NCBI RefSeq assembly: GCF_022693705.1
Contig: NZ_CP094288.1
Span: forward strand, 1,474,451-1,538,450
Direction of reading: 5' to 3'
Source: Infirmifilum sp. NZ
Lineage (GTDB): Archaea; Thermoproteota; Thermoprotei; Thermofilales; Thermofilaceae
DNA length: 64,000 nucleotides
Part shown: piece after piece, positions 47,325 to 55,853 of the stretch
How positions within the stretch are numbered: position 1 is the first letter of the stretch
Layout of the letters: every line of letters begins with the position of its first letter
Notes under the pieces: generated by a model
What the model saw: only the letters and a program-made list of their open reading frames with translations
Told to the model about the DNA's origin: nothing
Databases searched by the model: none
Position numbers and translations under genes: made by a program

Positions 47325-48528
47325 GGCAGGCGGAGTGGTTTACAGCAGGCTCATTGCTAAGGAGGGAGACGAGTCGACGTACGAGCTCTTCATAGGTCCT
47401 CAGCACCCCGCTTCAGGGCATATGCGCTTCATAGTACGCCTTGAGGGGGACATCATAGTGAGCGTGGACCCGGACATAGGCTATGTCCACCGCACCATGG
47501 AGAAGCTGGCCGAGGGCCGCGAGGTCATCAAGTCCATACCGCTCCTCGAGAGGATGACGATAATCGACAGCCACAACGTGACGTTAGGCCTGGTACGCGC
47601 GCTCGAGAAGCTGCTGGACGTGGAGCCGCCCCCACGAGCCAGGTACCTGCGCACCCTGCTCAGCGAGATCAACAGGATCGCCAGCCACCTCTACGGGATG
47701 GGGATAGCCGGGATCATGCTCAACCACTCAACCATGTTCATGTGGGCTTTCGGGGACAGAGAGGTGTGGATACAGCTAGCGGAGGACCTGAGCGGCTCGA
47801 GGCTAACCCACACGTACAGCGTGCCCGGCGGGGTGAGGCGCGACCTACCCCAGGGCTTCGCGGATAAGGCTGAGAAGGCGATAAGGTACATGGAAAAGAG
47901 GCTCAGAGACTACATGGCGATATTCCTCGACAACCCCCAGGTTCGGGCGAGGTACGAGGGTGTTGGTGTTCTGAGGAAGAGCGAGGCCAGCAGGCTCGGG
48001 ATAGTCGGGCCGAACCTGAGGGCCAGCGGCATCAGGTACGACGCGAGGCTAGCCGAGGACTACGCCGCCTACAGCGAGCTGGAGTTCGAGGTGCCGGTGC
48101 GCGAGGAGGGCGACGCCCTCGCCAGGATGCTCGTGAGGGTCGAGGAGATAAAGCAGAGCATGAGCATCATACGACAGGTTTTGAGGAAGATCCCCGACGG
48201 GCCATTCTTCTCGGAAAAGTACCTGCGCCTCCTCCCGCCTCCTCTCCGCGAGCAGGTTGCGAAGACCGGGAGGGTGAAGTTCCCCGGAGTGTTCGCTTCA
48301 CTCAAGCTGCCGGAGGGTGACGCGGTTAGCCGGGTGGAGATGGGCCACGGGGAGATATTCTACCACGTGACCGGGAACGGCTCCACGAAGCCCTACAGGC
48401 TCCGCGTCGTAACCCCCTCCTTCCGCAACGTCATACTCTTCAGGTACCTGATGCCCGGGCACAGGTTTATGGACTTCCCGGCGATTTACGGTAGCCTAGA
48501 CTACTTCCCGCCTGAGGCGGACAGGTGA
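47308..48528 (+). CDS. nuoD: Complex I-like subunit NuoD without nickel ligands
   Basis: A 406-residue homologue of hydrogenase large subunits. Neither nickel-binding CxxC pair is present (the N-terminal site reads PLLERMTIIDS and the C-terminus ends GSLDYFPPEADR), so it cannot hold a NiFe centre. The loop that carries the quinone-contacting histidine of complex I is HPASGHMRF here instead of HP-(S/A)-THGVLR. By-eye alignment also puts isoleucine where bacterial NuoD has the quinone-contacting tyrosine. The GSGH-like loop may be usual in archaeal homologues. The acceptor could be a menaquinone-type quinone, or something else. Confidence 0.92.
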   Translation: MLRSSEAGGVVYSRLIAKEGDESTYELFIGPQHPASGHMRFIVRLEGDIIVSVDPDIGYVHRTMEKLAEGREVIKSIPLLERMTIIDSHNVTLGLVRALEKLLDVEPPPRARYLRTLLSEINRIASHLYGMGIAGIMLNHSTMFMWAFGDREVWIQLAEDLSGSRLTHTYSVPGGVRRDLPQGFADKAEKAIRYMEKRLRDYMAIFLDNPQVRARYEGVGVLRKSEASRLGIVGPNLRASGIRYDARLAEDYAAYSELEFEVPVREEGDALARMLVRVEEIKQSMSIIRQVLRKIPDGPFFSEKYLRLLPPPLREQVAKTGRVKFPGVFASLKLPEGDAVSRVEMGHGEIFYHVTGNGSTKPYRLRVVTPSFRNVILFRYLMPGHRFMDFPAIYGSLDYFPPEADR

Positions 48529-49556
48529 TCGGCATGAGTTGGGGAGACGCATTATCCTGGCTTTTGAGGCTTCTCCTTAGCCCGCAGGTTTTCGCGCCTC
48601 TGATATTCCCGGGCTTGCTGACAGCGCTTGTCGTTCTGCTCACGGTGATCTGGGCTGAGAGGAAGATAGCGGCACGCGTGCAGATGCGCGTGGGGCCGCT
48701 GTACGTGACAAGGAGGCTCGGCGGCGTGCTGCAGATGCTGGCTGACGGCACGCGCTACATGTTCCAGGAGTTCATAATCCCCGCCACCGCTGACAGGCTA
48801 CCTTTCCTGTTTGCACCGGTCCTGGCGTTAACCCTCGCCATAGTGCCCTTCGCCTTCATCCCAGCTGCGCCAGGCTTCTCGCCCATAAAATCACCCTACT
48901 CCCTGCCAGCCGCCCTGGCGGCGATCTCGGCTGTACCGCTCTCAGTCCTGCTCATGGGGTGGTCTTCCAACAACAAGTTCGCCATCCAGGGTGCCGTCAG
49001 GGAGGCGTTCATGGGTCTGGCCTACGAGGCCGTCGTCTTCATCAGCGCTCTCTCCATGGGCGTGCTCTACGGGACGCTGGACCTCGAGGAAGCCGTTTCC
49101 AGGCAGTGGCTCCCCGGCCTTCTCCTGAACCCCGTGGCCGCCTTCGCGTTCTTCGTGGGCATGGTCATGAGCGCGGGCAAGCTGCCCTTCGACATCGTTG
49201 AGGGCGAGCAGGAGATAGTGGCCGGCCCCTACGTGGAGTACAGCGGGATAATATTCGGCATAGGGATGGGCCTAGCGTACCTCAAGCTGTACTCCCTATC
49301 CCTCATCTACACCCTTCTCTTCCTCTCCGGCTGGGAGCCCGTGGTTGCCCCGCTCTACAGCCTCTACCCCGGCCTCGGAGGTGTCCTCCTGTTCGCCAAG
49401 GCCTACCTCCTAATGCTCTTCATCGTCTTCCTAAGGTCGGTTTACGGCAGGTACCGCCTTGACCAGGCGCTCAGAGCGGGGTGGAGGATTTACCTGCCGC
49501 TCTCTCTAATCTCCCTTTTAATATCCATACTCCTAAGGGTGGTGGGTGTTGTCTAA
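48525..49556 (+). CDS. nuoH: Complex I-like subunit NuoH
   Basis: A 343-residue membrane protein with about eight or nine segments. Signature loops are WAERKIAARVQMRVGPLYVT near residue 43 and GKLPFDIVEGEQEIVAG near residue 222, the acidic loop lining the quinone chamber in complex I. The GTG start overlaps the nuoD stop (GTGA). It overlaps nuoI by 11 bases. It is a paralogue of the hydrogenase subunit at 41179, but closer to complex I in the acidic loop. Confidence 0.93.
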   Translation: MIGMSWGDALSWLLRLLLSPQVFAPLIFPGLLTALVVLLTVIWAERKIAARVQMRVGPLYVTRRLGGVLQMLADGTRYMFQEFIIPATADRLPFLFAPVLALTLAIVPFAFIPAAPGFSPIKSPYSLPAALAAISAVPLSVLLMGWSSNNKFAIQGAVREAFMGLAYEAVVFISALSMGVLYGTLDLEEAVSRQWLPGLLLNPVAAFAFFVGMVMSAGKLPFDIVEGEQEIVAGPYVEYSGIIFGIGMGLAYLKLYSLSLIYTLLFLSGWEPVVAPLYSLYPGLGGVLLFAKAYLLMLFIVFLRSVYGRYRLDQALRAGWRIYLPLSLISLLISILLRVVGVV

Positions 49557-50025
49557 ACCCGTATCCTCATTCAAGCTGCACTTGAGAGCAGTTGCAACAG
49601 GGCTGAAGTACCTGCTCTTCCCCAACAGGATCACGGTCTACTACCCCGAGGAGTACGTCGAGCCCCCGGAGGGCTACAGGGGGCTGATCCGCTACTACCC
49701 TGAGAGGTGCATACAGTGCGGCCTCTGCGCGATGATATGCCCGGCCTCTGCAATGAAGATGTACAGGACCAAGACCGACAGGAAGGGGAGGCCGGGCGTC
49801 AACTACCAGAGGTGCATCTTCTGCGGCTTCTGCGTGGACATATGCCCCCAGAACGCCCTTGAGATGACCAAGGTCCACGACGTAGCCTACGAGTCCCTAA
49901 ACGAGCTCGTAGTGCCGCCGGAGAGGTTCTCGCAGGAGCCCGTCTCACCCGCGGTGGCGGGCGGGGCTAGGAGGCTTAAAACGGTTTTTGACGAGGAGAG
50001 GGGGTTGAGGCATGAGCTGGCTTAA
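49546..50025 (+). CDS. nuoI: Complex I-like subunit NuoI (two [4Fe-4S] clusters)
   Basis: A 159-residue ferredoxin-type subunit. Two CxxCxxCxxxCP motifs are complete: CIQCGLCAMICP and CIFCGFCVDICP. The amphipathic N-terminus (RAVATGLKYLLFPNRITVYY) lies along the membrane in the family, and YPEEYVEPPEGYRGLI is conserved. With nuoE, F and G absent, this subunit is the likely entry point for electrons, probably from reduced ferredoxin; that donor is inferred. Confidence 0.93.
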   Translation: MLSKPVSSFKLHLRAVATGLKYLLFPNRITVYYPEEYVEPPEGYRGLIRYYPERCIQCGLCAMICPASAMKMYRTKTDRKGRPGVNYQRCIFCGFCVDICPQNALEMTKVHDVAYESLNELVVPPERFSQEPVSPAVAGGARRLKTVFDEERGLRHELA

Positions 50026-50518
50026 TCTGTTTGATGTATACCTGGCCCTAGCGTCGCTCGCGGCAGTGGTGGCCGCGGGCCTTGCCGTGAAATCGCGCGA
50101 GGACTTCTACTCCGCTGTCATGCTCGGGCTGACCGGCCTCGCAACCGCGTCCTTGATCGCGCTCCTGGGCTACGGATTCGTAGGAGTTTTCCACGCGCTG
50201 GTCTACGTCGGCGCGACGGTCATGTTTGTGGTGTTTGGGGTCGTGCTGATAGGTCGCACAGGTGGGTTTGAGAGGAAGTCCCTCGCCCCCGCAGCCCTCG
50301 CGTCGCTTCTGCTGACGCTGGCGCTCTACCTGTTCCTCACAGGCATCTCGCAGGGCACCACACCCGTCGCCGCGCTGAAACCCTCGAGGGTGCAGGAGAT
50401 CCTCTTCGAGGAGCACCCGCTCGCCGTTTTCTACCTCGGGGCATCCCTGGCCGTGTTGGTCATCGCAGGGGTCATGCTCGCGTCCGGAGGCTCCTCGGAT
50501 GCACGAGAGGTGGTGTAG
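50012..50518 (+). CDS. nuoJ: Complex I-like subunit NuoJ
   Basis: A 168-residue membrane protein with five segments. The third segment, GVFHALVYVGATVMFVVFGVV, is the NuoJ hallmark (YVGA-----F). It overlaps nuoI by 14 bases and is followed directly by nuoK with no gap. Confidence 0.9.
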   Translation: MSWLNLFDVYLALASLAAVVAAGLAVKSREDFYSAVMLGLTGLATASLIALLGYGFVGVFHALVYVGATVMFVVFGVVLIGRTGGFERKSLAPAALASLLLTLALYLFLTGISQGTTPVAALKPSRVQEILFEEHPLAVFYLGASLAVLVIAGVMLASGGSSDAREVV

Positions 50519-50827
50519 ATGGAGTCGCCTGTACTGCTTGTTGTCCCCGCGGTTCTCATGGGGTTAGGCGCCCTAGGCGCCATCACAAGCAGGAGCGCGG
50601 TAAAAGCGCTGATATCGCTCGAGGTGATGTTCAACGGCGCCCTCCTGGCTCTCCTCATGCTGGCCTCCAGAGTACCTGACGAGGCCTCATCGCTCGCCCT
50701 GCTCGCGATCTCTCTCAGCGGTGTTGAAGTAGGTGTTCTGATCTCGATATTCGTCCTCCTCTTCAGGAGGACTAGGAGTGTTGATGTTTATGAGGTTCCG
50801 GGTTTAAGAGGTGGTGAAAATGAGTAG
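50519..50827 (+). CDS. nuoK: Complex I-like subunit NuoK
   Basis: A 102-residue protein with three membrane segments. The two buried glutamates of NuoK appear in KALISLEVMFNGALLAL and LLAISLSGVEVGVLISIF. These carry protons between the central axis and the antiporter-like subunits. It overlaps nuoM slightly and starts right after the nuoJ stop. Confidence 0.92.
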   Translation: MESPVLLVVPAVLMGLGALGAITSRSAVKALISLEVMFNGALLALLMLASRVPDEASSLALLAISLSGVEVGVLISIFVLLFRRTRSVDVYEVPGLRGGENE

Positions 50828-52334
50828 TGTCCCGTTTTTATGGCTGGCCGTGCTAGCGCCGCTAGCTTCAGCCGTACTGACAGTGTTCCTGGGAAACAGG
50901 AAGAAAGCCGCTGGTGTAATCAACTCCCTCGCGCTATTTACCTCGGCAGCATCCCTGCTGGCAGCTTACGCGCTCCACGCGTCTAGCAAGCCGTGGGCAG
51001 ACCCCTTAAGCTTCACAGTTGACGGGCTCGGAACATTCGGCCTACTGCTCGACGCCCCCTCCTTCCTCGTTGCGTTCTCGATAGCCATCACCACAGCGCT
51101 GATCGCTCTCTACAGCATACCGTACATGGAGCACCGCTTCGAGGAGATGGAGCACGAGGGCGTCAGGCCGCCGGGCTGGAGGTCCTACTACTTCCTGTAC
51201 ACTCTCTTCTCGCAGGCCATGATCGGGACAGTCCTGTCCACGAACATAATCGAGTTCTACGTGTTCCTGGAGCTCACGCTCATCCCGAGCTTCCTCCTGA
51301 TAGCCTTCTACGGCTACGGCGACAGGATCAGAATAGCGATAATGTACCTCCTCTGGACCCACGTCGGCGCCCTACTGTTCCTCATCGGCGCCCTGACCGT
51401 GGGCTTCCAGAGGGGCTTCGACTTCATCGACGCCATGGGTAGCTACAGGCTCGCGGCGGGCGAGGGGGTAGCGCTAGCCCAGTACGCCTTCTGGCTCATG
51501 ATCCTGGGCCTCTCCGTCAAGCTGGCGGTCCTAGGCGTCCACATGTGGCTACCATACGCCCACGCCGAGGCCCCAACCCCGATCTCAGCCCTCCTGAGCC
51601 CCAACCTCATCGGACTGGGAGGAGCCATGATGTTCAGGATAGTCTACGTCCTCTTCCCCAGCACCTTCGCCGCCAACAGCCCCATCCTCACGGTGTGGGC
51701 CCTAGCCACGATAATCTATGGGGGCCTCATGGCCCTGAGCCAGACCGACTTCAAGAGGCTCCTAGCCTACAGCAGCATCTCCCAGATGGGCTACCTGCTA
51801 CTAGGCCTCTCAACCGTGACGGCCTACGGGGTTGCAGGCACGTTCCTGCACTACATGGTCCACGCCTTCGGCAAAGCAGTCCTCTTCGGCGTCGCGGGAG
51901 CACTGATAGCGACCTACCACGGGCTGCGGGACATAACCAAGATGGGAGGACTCGCCGAGAAGATGCCCTACACGGCGGCCCTCGCCCTGCTCGGCTTCAT
52001 GCACATCACGGGTATACCCCCCACAGCCGGCATCTGGAGCGAGTACCTGATAGTGAGGGGCGCGGTCGAGCGGACGCTGCAGGCTGGCCCCGCGTGGTAC
52101 ACGGGCACAGCGCTGGCGCTTTTGGTAGGCATAGGGCTCTCAACAGCCTACGCCTTCCTCACGATGCGGAGGATATTCTACGGCCCACTGCGCTTGAGCG
52201 AGGCGCGCGAGGCGAAGAGCCAGCTCCTACTGCCCCTAGCCCTCCTAGCGGCAATGGGCATCGCCTCCTTCCTGCTTGCATCCCCCCTAATAGACCCCCT
52301 GGTGACTCAGCTATCGCAGGTGATCCGTGGCTAA
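50820..52334 (+). CDS. nuoM: Complex I-like antiporter subunit NuoM
   Basis: A 504-residue membrane protein with about 14 segments. The TM5 glutamate lies in IIEFYVFLELTLIPSFLLI and the TM7 lysine in GLSVKLAVLGVHMWLPYAHA. SQTDFKRLLAYSSISQMGYL is the NuoM/N signature around the broken TM8. All pump residues that I can place are present, in contrast to the NuoN-like subunit at 44551. ATG 50820 is chosen; GTG 50811 is an alternative. M precedes L here, the reverse of the bacterial order L-M-N. Confidence 0.93.
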   Translation: MSSVPFLWLAVLAPLASAVLTVFLGNRKKAAGVINSLALFTSAASLLAAYALHASSKPWADPLSFTVDGLGTFGLLLDAPSFLVAFSIAITTALIALYSIPYMEHRFEEMEHEGVRPPGWRSYYFLYTLFSQAMIGTVLSTNIIEFYVFLELTLIPSFLLIAFYGYGDRIRIAIMYLLWTHVGALLFLIGALTVGFQRGFDFIDAMGSYRLAAGEGVALAQYAFWLMILGLSVKLAVLGVHMWLPYAHAEAPTPISALLSPNLIGLGGAMMFRIVYVLFPSTFAANSPILTVWALATIIYGGLMALSQTDFKRLLAYSSISQMGYLLLGLSTVTAYGVAGTFLHYMVHAFGKAVLFGVAGALIATYHGLRDITKMGGLAEKMPYTAALALLGFMHITGIPPTAGIWSEYLIVRGAVERTLQAGPAWYTGTALALLVGIGLSTAYAFLTMRRIFYGPLRLSEAREAKSQLLLPLALLAAMGIASFLLASPLIDPLVTQLSQVIRG

Positions 52335-52348
52335 AAGGGTGAAGGACA

Positions 52349-54424
52349 TTGCAGGAAGCGCTACTACTAGCCTGGCTCGCACCCTACTTCGCGACCGCAA
52401 CCGTCATGGTGCTCAGCAAGTCGTCCTGGCGAGCCAAGTCACTCGTCTCCATCGCCGCGCTCCTACTGTCAGCCCTAGCCTCGACCGTCGGCCTCCTAAA
52501 GGTGGCTCAGGGCCACGAGGTCCACGTGTACTTCCAGTGGGTCAAAACCCTGGGCGTCAACATCGGCGTGCTCTTCGACGGCCTCTCCTCGATCATGGCG
52601 GCCGTGGTCTCCTGGCTCAGCTTCCTCATAGCGGTCTACAGCTACGAGTACATGCGCGGAGAAGGGGGAGAGACGAGGTACTGGCTCTTCTTCACGTTCT
52701 TCGTCGGGAGCATGATGCTCCTCGTCCTCTCAGACAACCTCCTCACCATGTTCATAGGTTGGGAGGGCACAGGCCTTGCGAGCTACGCGCTGATCGGCCA
52801 CTGGTTCACAGACGAGGAGGAGAGGTGGGTCGGAGACCCAGGCCGCAGGGCGCTAGGCGTGCCCATGTGGTTCGAGCCCAGCCACTCAGGGCTCAGAGCC
52901 CTAGTCTTCACGAGGCTAGGCGACGTCGGCATGGTATTCGGGGTCGCGACGCTGCACACGCTCCTCGGGACAACGCTCCTAAGCGAGGTCGCGCGGGGCA
53001 CGTGGGCCGCAAGCCTGCTCACCAGAGGCATTCTGCCGGCTTTCCTCTGGTTGCTCTTCCTCGGCGCCATGGCCAAGAGCGCCCAGTTCCCCTTCCACGA
53101 GTGGCTCGTCACCGCGATGACGGGCCCAACCTCTGTCAGCGCGCTGATCCACGCCGCTACGATGGTCAAGGCGGGCGTGTACTTCCTCCTCCGCTTCGCC
53201 CCAATCCTCGTGGCCGCCCACGCGGCGCTAGCGGCCGCTGGCGCGCCGCAGGCCATACCCTCTTTCCTCGAGAGCCTCGCCCTCATAGGCGCCTTCACGG
53301 CGTTCATGATGGCTACGATGGCGCTCGTCAGCAGGGAGCTGAAGCTCATCCTGGCGTTCTCGACGGCGAGCCAGCTGGGATACATGTTCATGGGCGTAGC
53401 CGTGGGCACCCTGGCCCTCGGGTCGATAGGCGGCCTCACAGCGGGTCTAGCCCACCTGATGAGCCACGCGGTTTTCAAGGCGGCGCTCTTCCTGGCGGCC
53501 GGAGCCGTGATACACGCAGTGCACAGCCGCTTCATAGACGACATGGGGGGCCTAGCCTCATCCATGAAGCTCACAGCGACGGCGTTCCTCCTCGCGGCGC
53601 TGAGCCTCTCCGGGATACCTCCCTTCGCGGGCTTCTGGACCAAGGACGAGATAATCCACCTGTCAGCCGAGGCTGGTCTGCTGGTCCCCACGCTGCTGGC
53701 CGTCGTAACCGCCGGGCTCACGGCCACCTACACGGCCCGCGTCTTCGCCAGGGTGTTCGCGGGGACGCCGCGCGAGCACCACGCCCACGAGCCCGGCCCG
53801 GCGATGCTGGCGCCCTACCTCACGCTGGGCCTGCTCAGCCTGGGGCTCGGAATAGCTTGGCCCTTCGTGAGCAAGGGCTTCGAGTCCACGCTTGAGCACA
53901 CACTAGGAGTCACCCAGAGCGCCCCGCTGTCCGAGGCGGCGCCCATAGCAGGGGCCACAGAGGCCACCTTAGCGTTAGCGCTCCTAGGCTTCCTAGCAAC
54001 CCTGTACCTGTACGCCTTCAGGGCATGGGACCCCTACGCGAGGGTTAGGGAGAGCGGGCTCCTGAGGGGAATCCACAGCTTCCTCTACGACAGGTGGCTC
54101 ATAAACCCAGTCTACTACAGGGTGATCGTCGCGGGCTTCAGGAAGCTTTCAGAGCTAACGTACAGGTTCGTAGACTCGGGCCTCGTGGACGCGCTCTACC
54201 ACAGGGTCCTGCCGGCCGCGTTCACAGGCCTCTCGAGGATAACGTACAGGCTCATCGAACCCGGCTACGACGCGCTCCTCCACACCCACCTCGTGAACCT
54301 CTTCAAGGCCCTCTGGTCAAGCTTCAGGAGGATGCAGACAGGCCGAGCCCCACACTACCTGATCTACCTCTGGCTCGGCGCCTCAATCCTCCTGCTACTC
54401 GTGCTGACGGGGTGGTTCAGGTGA
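52349..54424 (+). CDS. nuoL: Complex I-like antiporter subunit NuoL
   Basis: A 691-residue membrane protein, long enough to include the lateral amphipathic helix and final anchor of NuoL. The TM5 glutamate is in MFIGWEGTGLASYALIGHWF, the TM7 lysine in GAMAKSAQFPFHEWLVTAM, and TSVSALIHAATMVKAGVYF is intact. The C-terminal 150 residues contain repeated RLSELTYRFVD/SRITYRLIE-type amphipathic segments, then a last membrane helix. The TTG start follows nuoM by 14 bases with a GGTGAAGG Shine-Dalgarno-like sequence. The stop overlaps nuoN (TGATG). Confidence 0.93.
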   Translation: MQEALLLAWLAPYFATATVMVLSKSSWRAKSLVSIAALLLSALASTVGLLKVAQGHEVHVYFQWVKTLGVNIGVLFDGLSSIMAAVVSWLSFLIAVYSYEYMRGEGGETRYWLFFTFFVGSMMLLVLSDNLLTMFIGWEGTGLASYALIGHWFTDEEERWVGDPGRRALGVPMWFEPSHSGLRALVFTRLGDVGMVFGVATLHTLLGTTLLSEVARGTWAASLLTRGILPAFLWLLFLGAMAKSAQFPFHEWLVTAMTGPTSVSALIHAATMVKAGVYFLLRFAPILVAAHAALAAAGAPQAIPSFLESLALIGAFTAFMMATMALVSRELKLILAFSTASQLGYMFMGVAVGTLALGSIGGLTAGLAHLMSHAVFKAALFLAAGAVIHAVHSRFIDDMGGLASSMKLTATAFLLAALSLSGIPPFAGFWTKDEIIHLSAEAGLLVPTLLAVVTAGLTATYTARVFARVFAGTPREHHAHEPGPAMLAPYLTLGLLSLGLGIAWPFVSKGFESTLEHTLGVTQSAPLSEAAPIAGATEATLALALLGFLATLYLYAFRAWDPYARVRESGLLRGIHSFLYDRWLINPVYYRVIVAGFRKLSELTYRFVDSGLVDALYHRVLPAAFTGLSRITYRLIEPGYDALLHTHLVNLFKALWSSFRRMQTGRAPHYLIYLWLGASILLLLVLTGWFR

Positions 54425-55782
54425 TGGAAGTAGTCTACGCTAGCCTGGGCGTCGCGTCGGCAGCCATCGTTGCCCTGCTCTTCGCCGGTAAGCGGGGAGC
54501 CCTGGCCCACGCCACAGCCGTGGCGGCGCTAGCGTCGCTCCTAGCCCTAACGCTCTACAGCTTAACCCTCACCCCCATCCGGGAACGCGAGGTCGCGGCA
54601 GACTGGTTCTCCCTTGCGGTGGCGGCCATAGCCCTGCTCGACGCCCTGATCAGCGTCTCTGGCTTCCGGGGGCCGGCGGGCGAGTACAGGTACGAGAACG
54701 GGGCCTACATCCTCGCGATCGCGGGCGTGACGGGCCTCCTGGGGGTAGCGTGGTCGGGGAGCATACCGGTGCTCTTCACCTCGTGGACGCTATTCTCCGT
54801 CTCGAGCTACGCGCTGATAGCCATACCGCGGGACGCGTACTCCGCCTCGGGAGCCGCGAAGTACGGCCTCATGAGCCTAGCCGCCTCAAACCTCCTGCTG
54901 CTCTCGCTCGGGGTCGTAGCCGTAGCAACGGGGAGCCTGCAGCTGAGCCACCCCGTCTCAATACCGCTCGCAGCCGGCCTGGGCGCCACGGCGCTCCTGC
55001 TAGCGGCAGTCGGCTTCAAGATAGGCGTATTCCCCTTCCAGGCATGGCTACCCGACACTTACGGCTACTCAGACCCCCTCCCCGTCTCAGCAGTGGCCCC
55101 GCTCTCCAAGGCAGCCACAATACTCGCGCTCTACAAGCTCTCATCGATCCTAATACCCCAGGCCCAGGAGAAGTGGCTGCTGCTCGTAGGCGCCCTAGCC
55201 GTCCTGACCATGACGTACGGCAACGTGACCGCGCTGCTCCAGAGAGGGCTCCAGAGCCTACTCGCGTACAGCAGCATAGCCCAAGCAGGCTACCTGCTGG
55301 TGGGCCTAGCGGCCCTCGCCGCCCCCGAGGCGAGGAGGATAGCCCTCTACGGCCTTGCGCTCCAGCTACTAGCCTACTCGCTCGCGAAGACAGGCCTCTT
55401 CCTGCTCGCGAGGACGGTGCGCAGGCACGGCGGCAAGCCCCCAGCCCTCGACGAGCTGAGAGGACTCTCCCAGGCCAACCCGGCCCTCGCGGCCTCAGCG
55501 GCTATACTTACCCTGAGCCTGATGGGGCTGCCGCCGCTCGCGGGCTTCTGGGGCAAGCTGTACCTCTTCCTGGCCCCCGTGTACACGGCCCCATGGCTGA
55601 CATCCCTAGCGCTCATCAACACGGGCATCGCGGCCGCGTACTACGCCAGGCTACTGAAAGCTATCTACTTCGAGCCGGGGAGCGTGAGGCTGCAGGGCTA
55701 CAGGGCGACGGTCGCGGCGGTGGAGGCCTGCGCGGCTATTACGGTTGCAGCCGCGGTGATCCCGCTGTTCATACAGCCATAA
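54424..55782 (+). CDS. nuoN: Complex I-like antiporter subunit NuoN
   Basis: A 452-residue membrane protein with about 13 or 14 segments. The TM7 lysine is present in LAAVGFKIGVFPFQAWLPD, and LQRGLQSLLAYSSIAQAGYL and LMGLPPLAGFWGKLYLF are NuoN signatures. In TM5 the family glutamate region reads FTSWTLFSVSSYALIA, where I see threonine rather than the usual glutamate. This should be checked by alignment. ATG 54424 overlaps the nuoL stop by one base. A T-rich tract follows the gene. Confidence 0.92.
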   Translation: MEVVYASLGVASAAIVALLFAGKRGALAHATAVAALASLLALTLYSLTLTPIREREVAADWFSLAVAAIALLDALISVSGFRGPAGEYRYENGAYILAIAGVTGLLGVAWSGSIPVLFTSWTLFSVSSYALIAIPRDAYSASGAAKYGLMSLAASNLLLLSLGVVAVATGSLQLSHPVSIPLAAGLGATALLLAAVGFKIGVFPFQAWLPDTYGYSDPLPVSAVAPLSKAATILALYKLSSILIPQAQEKWLLLVGALAVLTMTYGNVTALLQRGLQSLLAYSSIAQAGYLLVGLAALAAPEARRIALYGLALQLLAYSLAKTGLFLLARTVRRHGGKPPALDELRGLSQANPALAASAAILTLSLMGLPPLAGFWGKLYLFLAPVYTAPWLTSLALINTGIAAAYYARLLKAIYFEPGSVRLQGYRATVAAVEACAAITVAAAVIPLFIQP

Positions 55783-55796
55783 AGCTGGAGGCTCGG

Positions 55797-55806
55797 AATT
55801 TTTTAC
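55797..55806 (+). terminator. Oligo-T terminator after nuoN
   Basis: AATTTTTTAC with a run of six Ts lies 15 bases after the nuoN stop, a typical archaeal termination signal ending the eleven-gene operon. Confidence 0.5.
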
Positions 55807-55853
55807 AGCTTTTCACCAGTAAAGCTTTTCAAACCTTCCGTTAGTAGGCGTAT

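Noticed and set aside
52783-53727. A 314-codon minus-strand frame opposite nuoL
   Set aside because: It is antisense to conserved nuoL motifs, and its Ala/Ser/Arg-rich text mirrors hydrophobic codons on the other strand.
52327-53895. A 522-codon open frame overlapping nuoL
   Set aside because: It is in another frame of nuoL, is rich in Arg, Pro, His and Gly, and shows no membrane or family pattern. nuoL in the other frame has full family motifs. Long shadow frames are expected in this high-G+C DNA.
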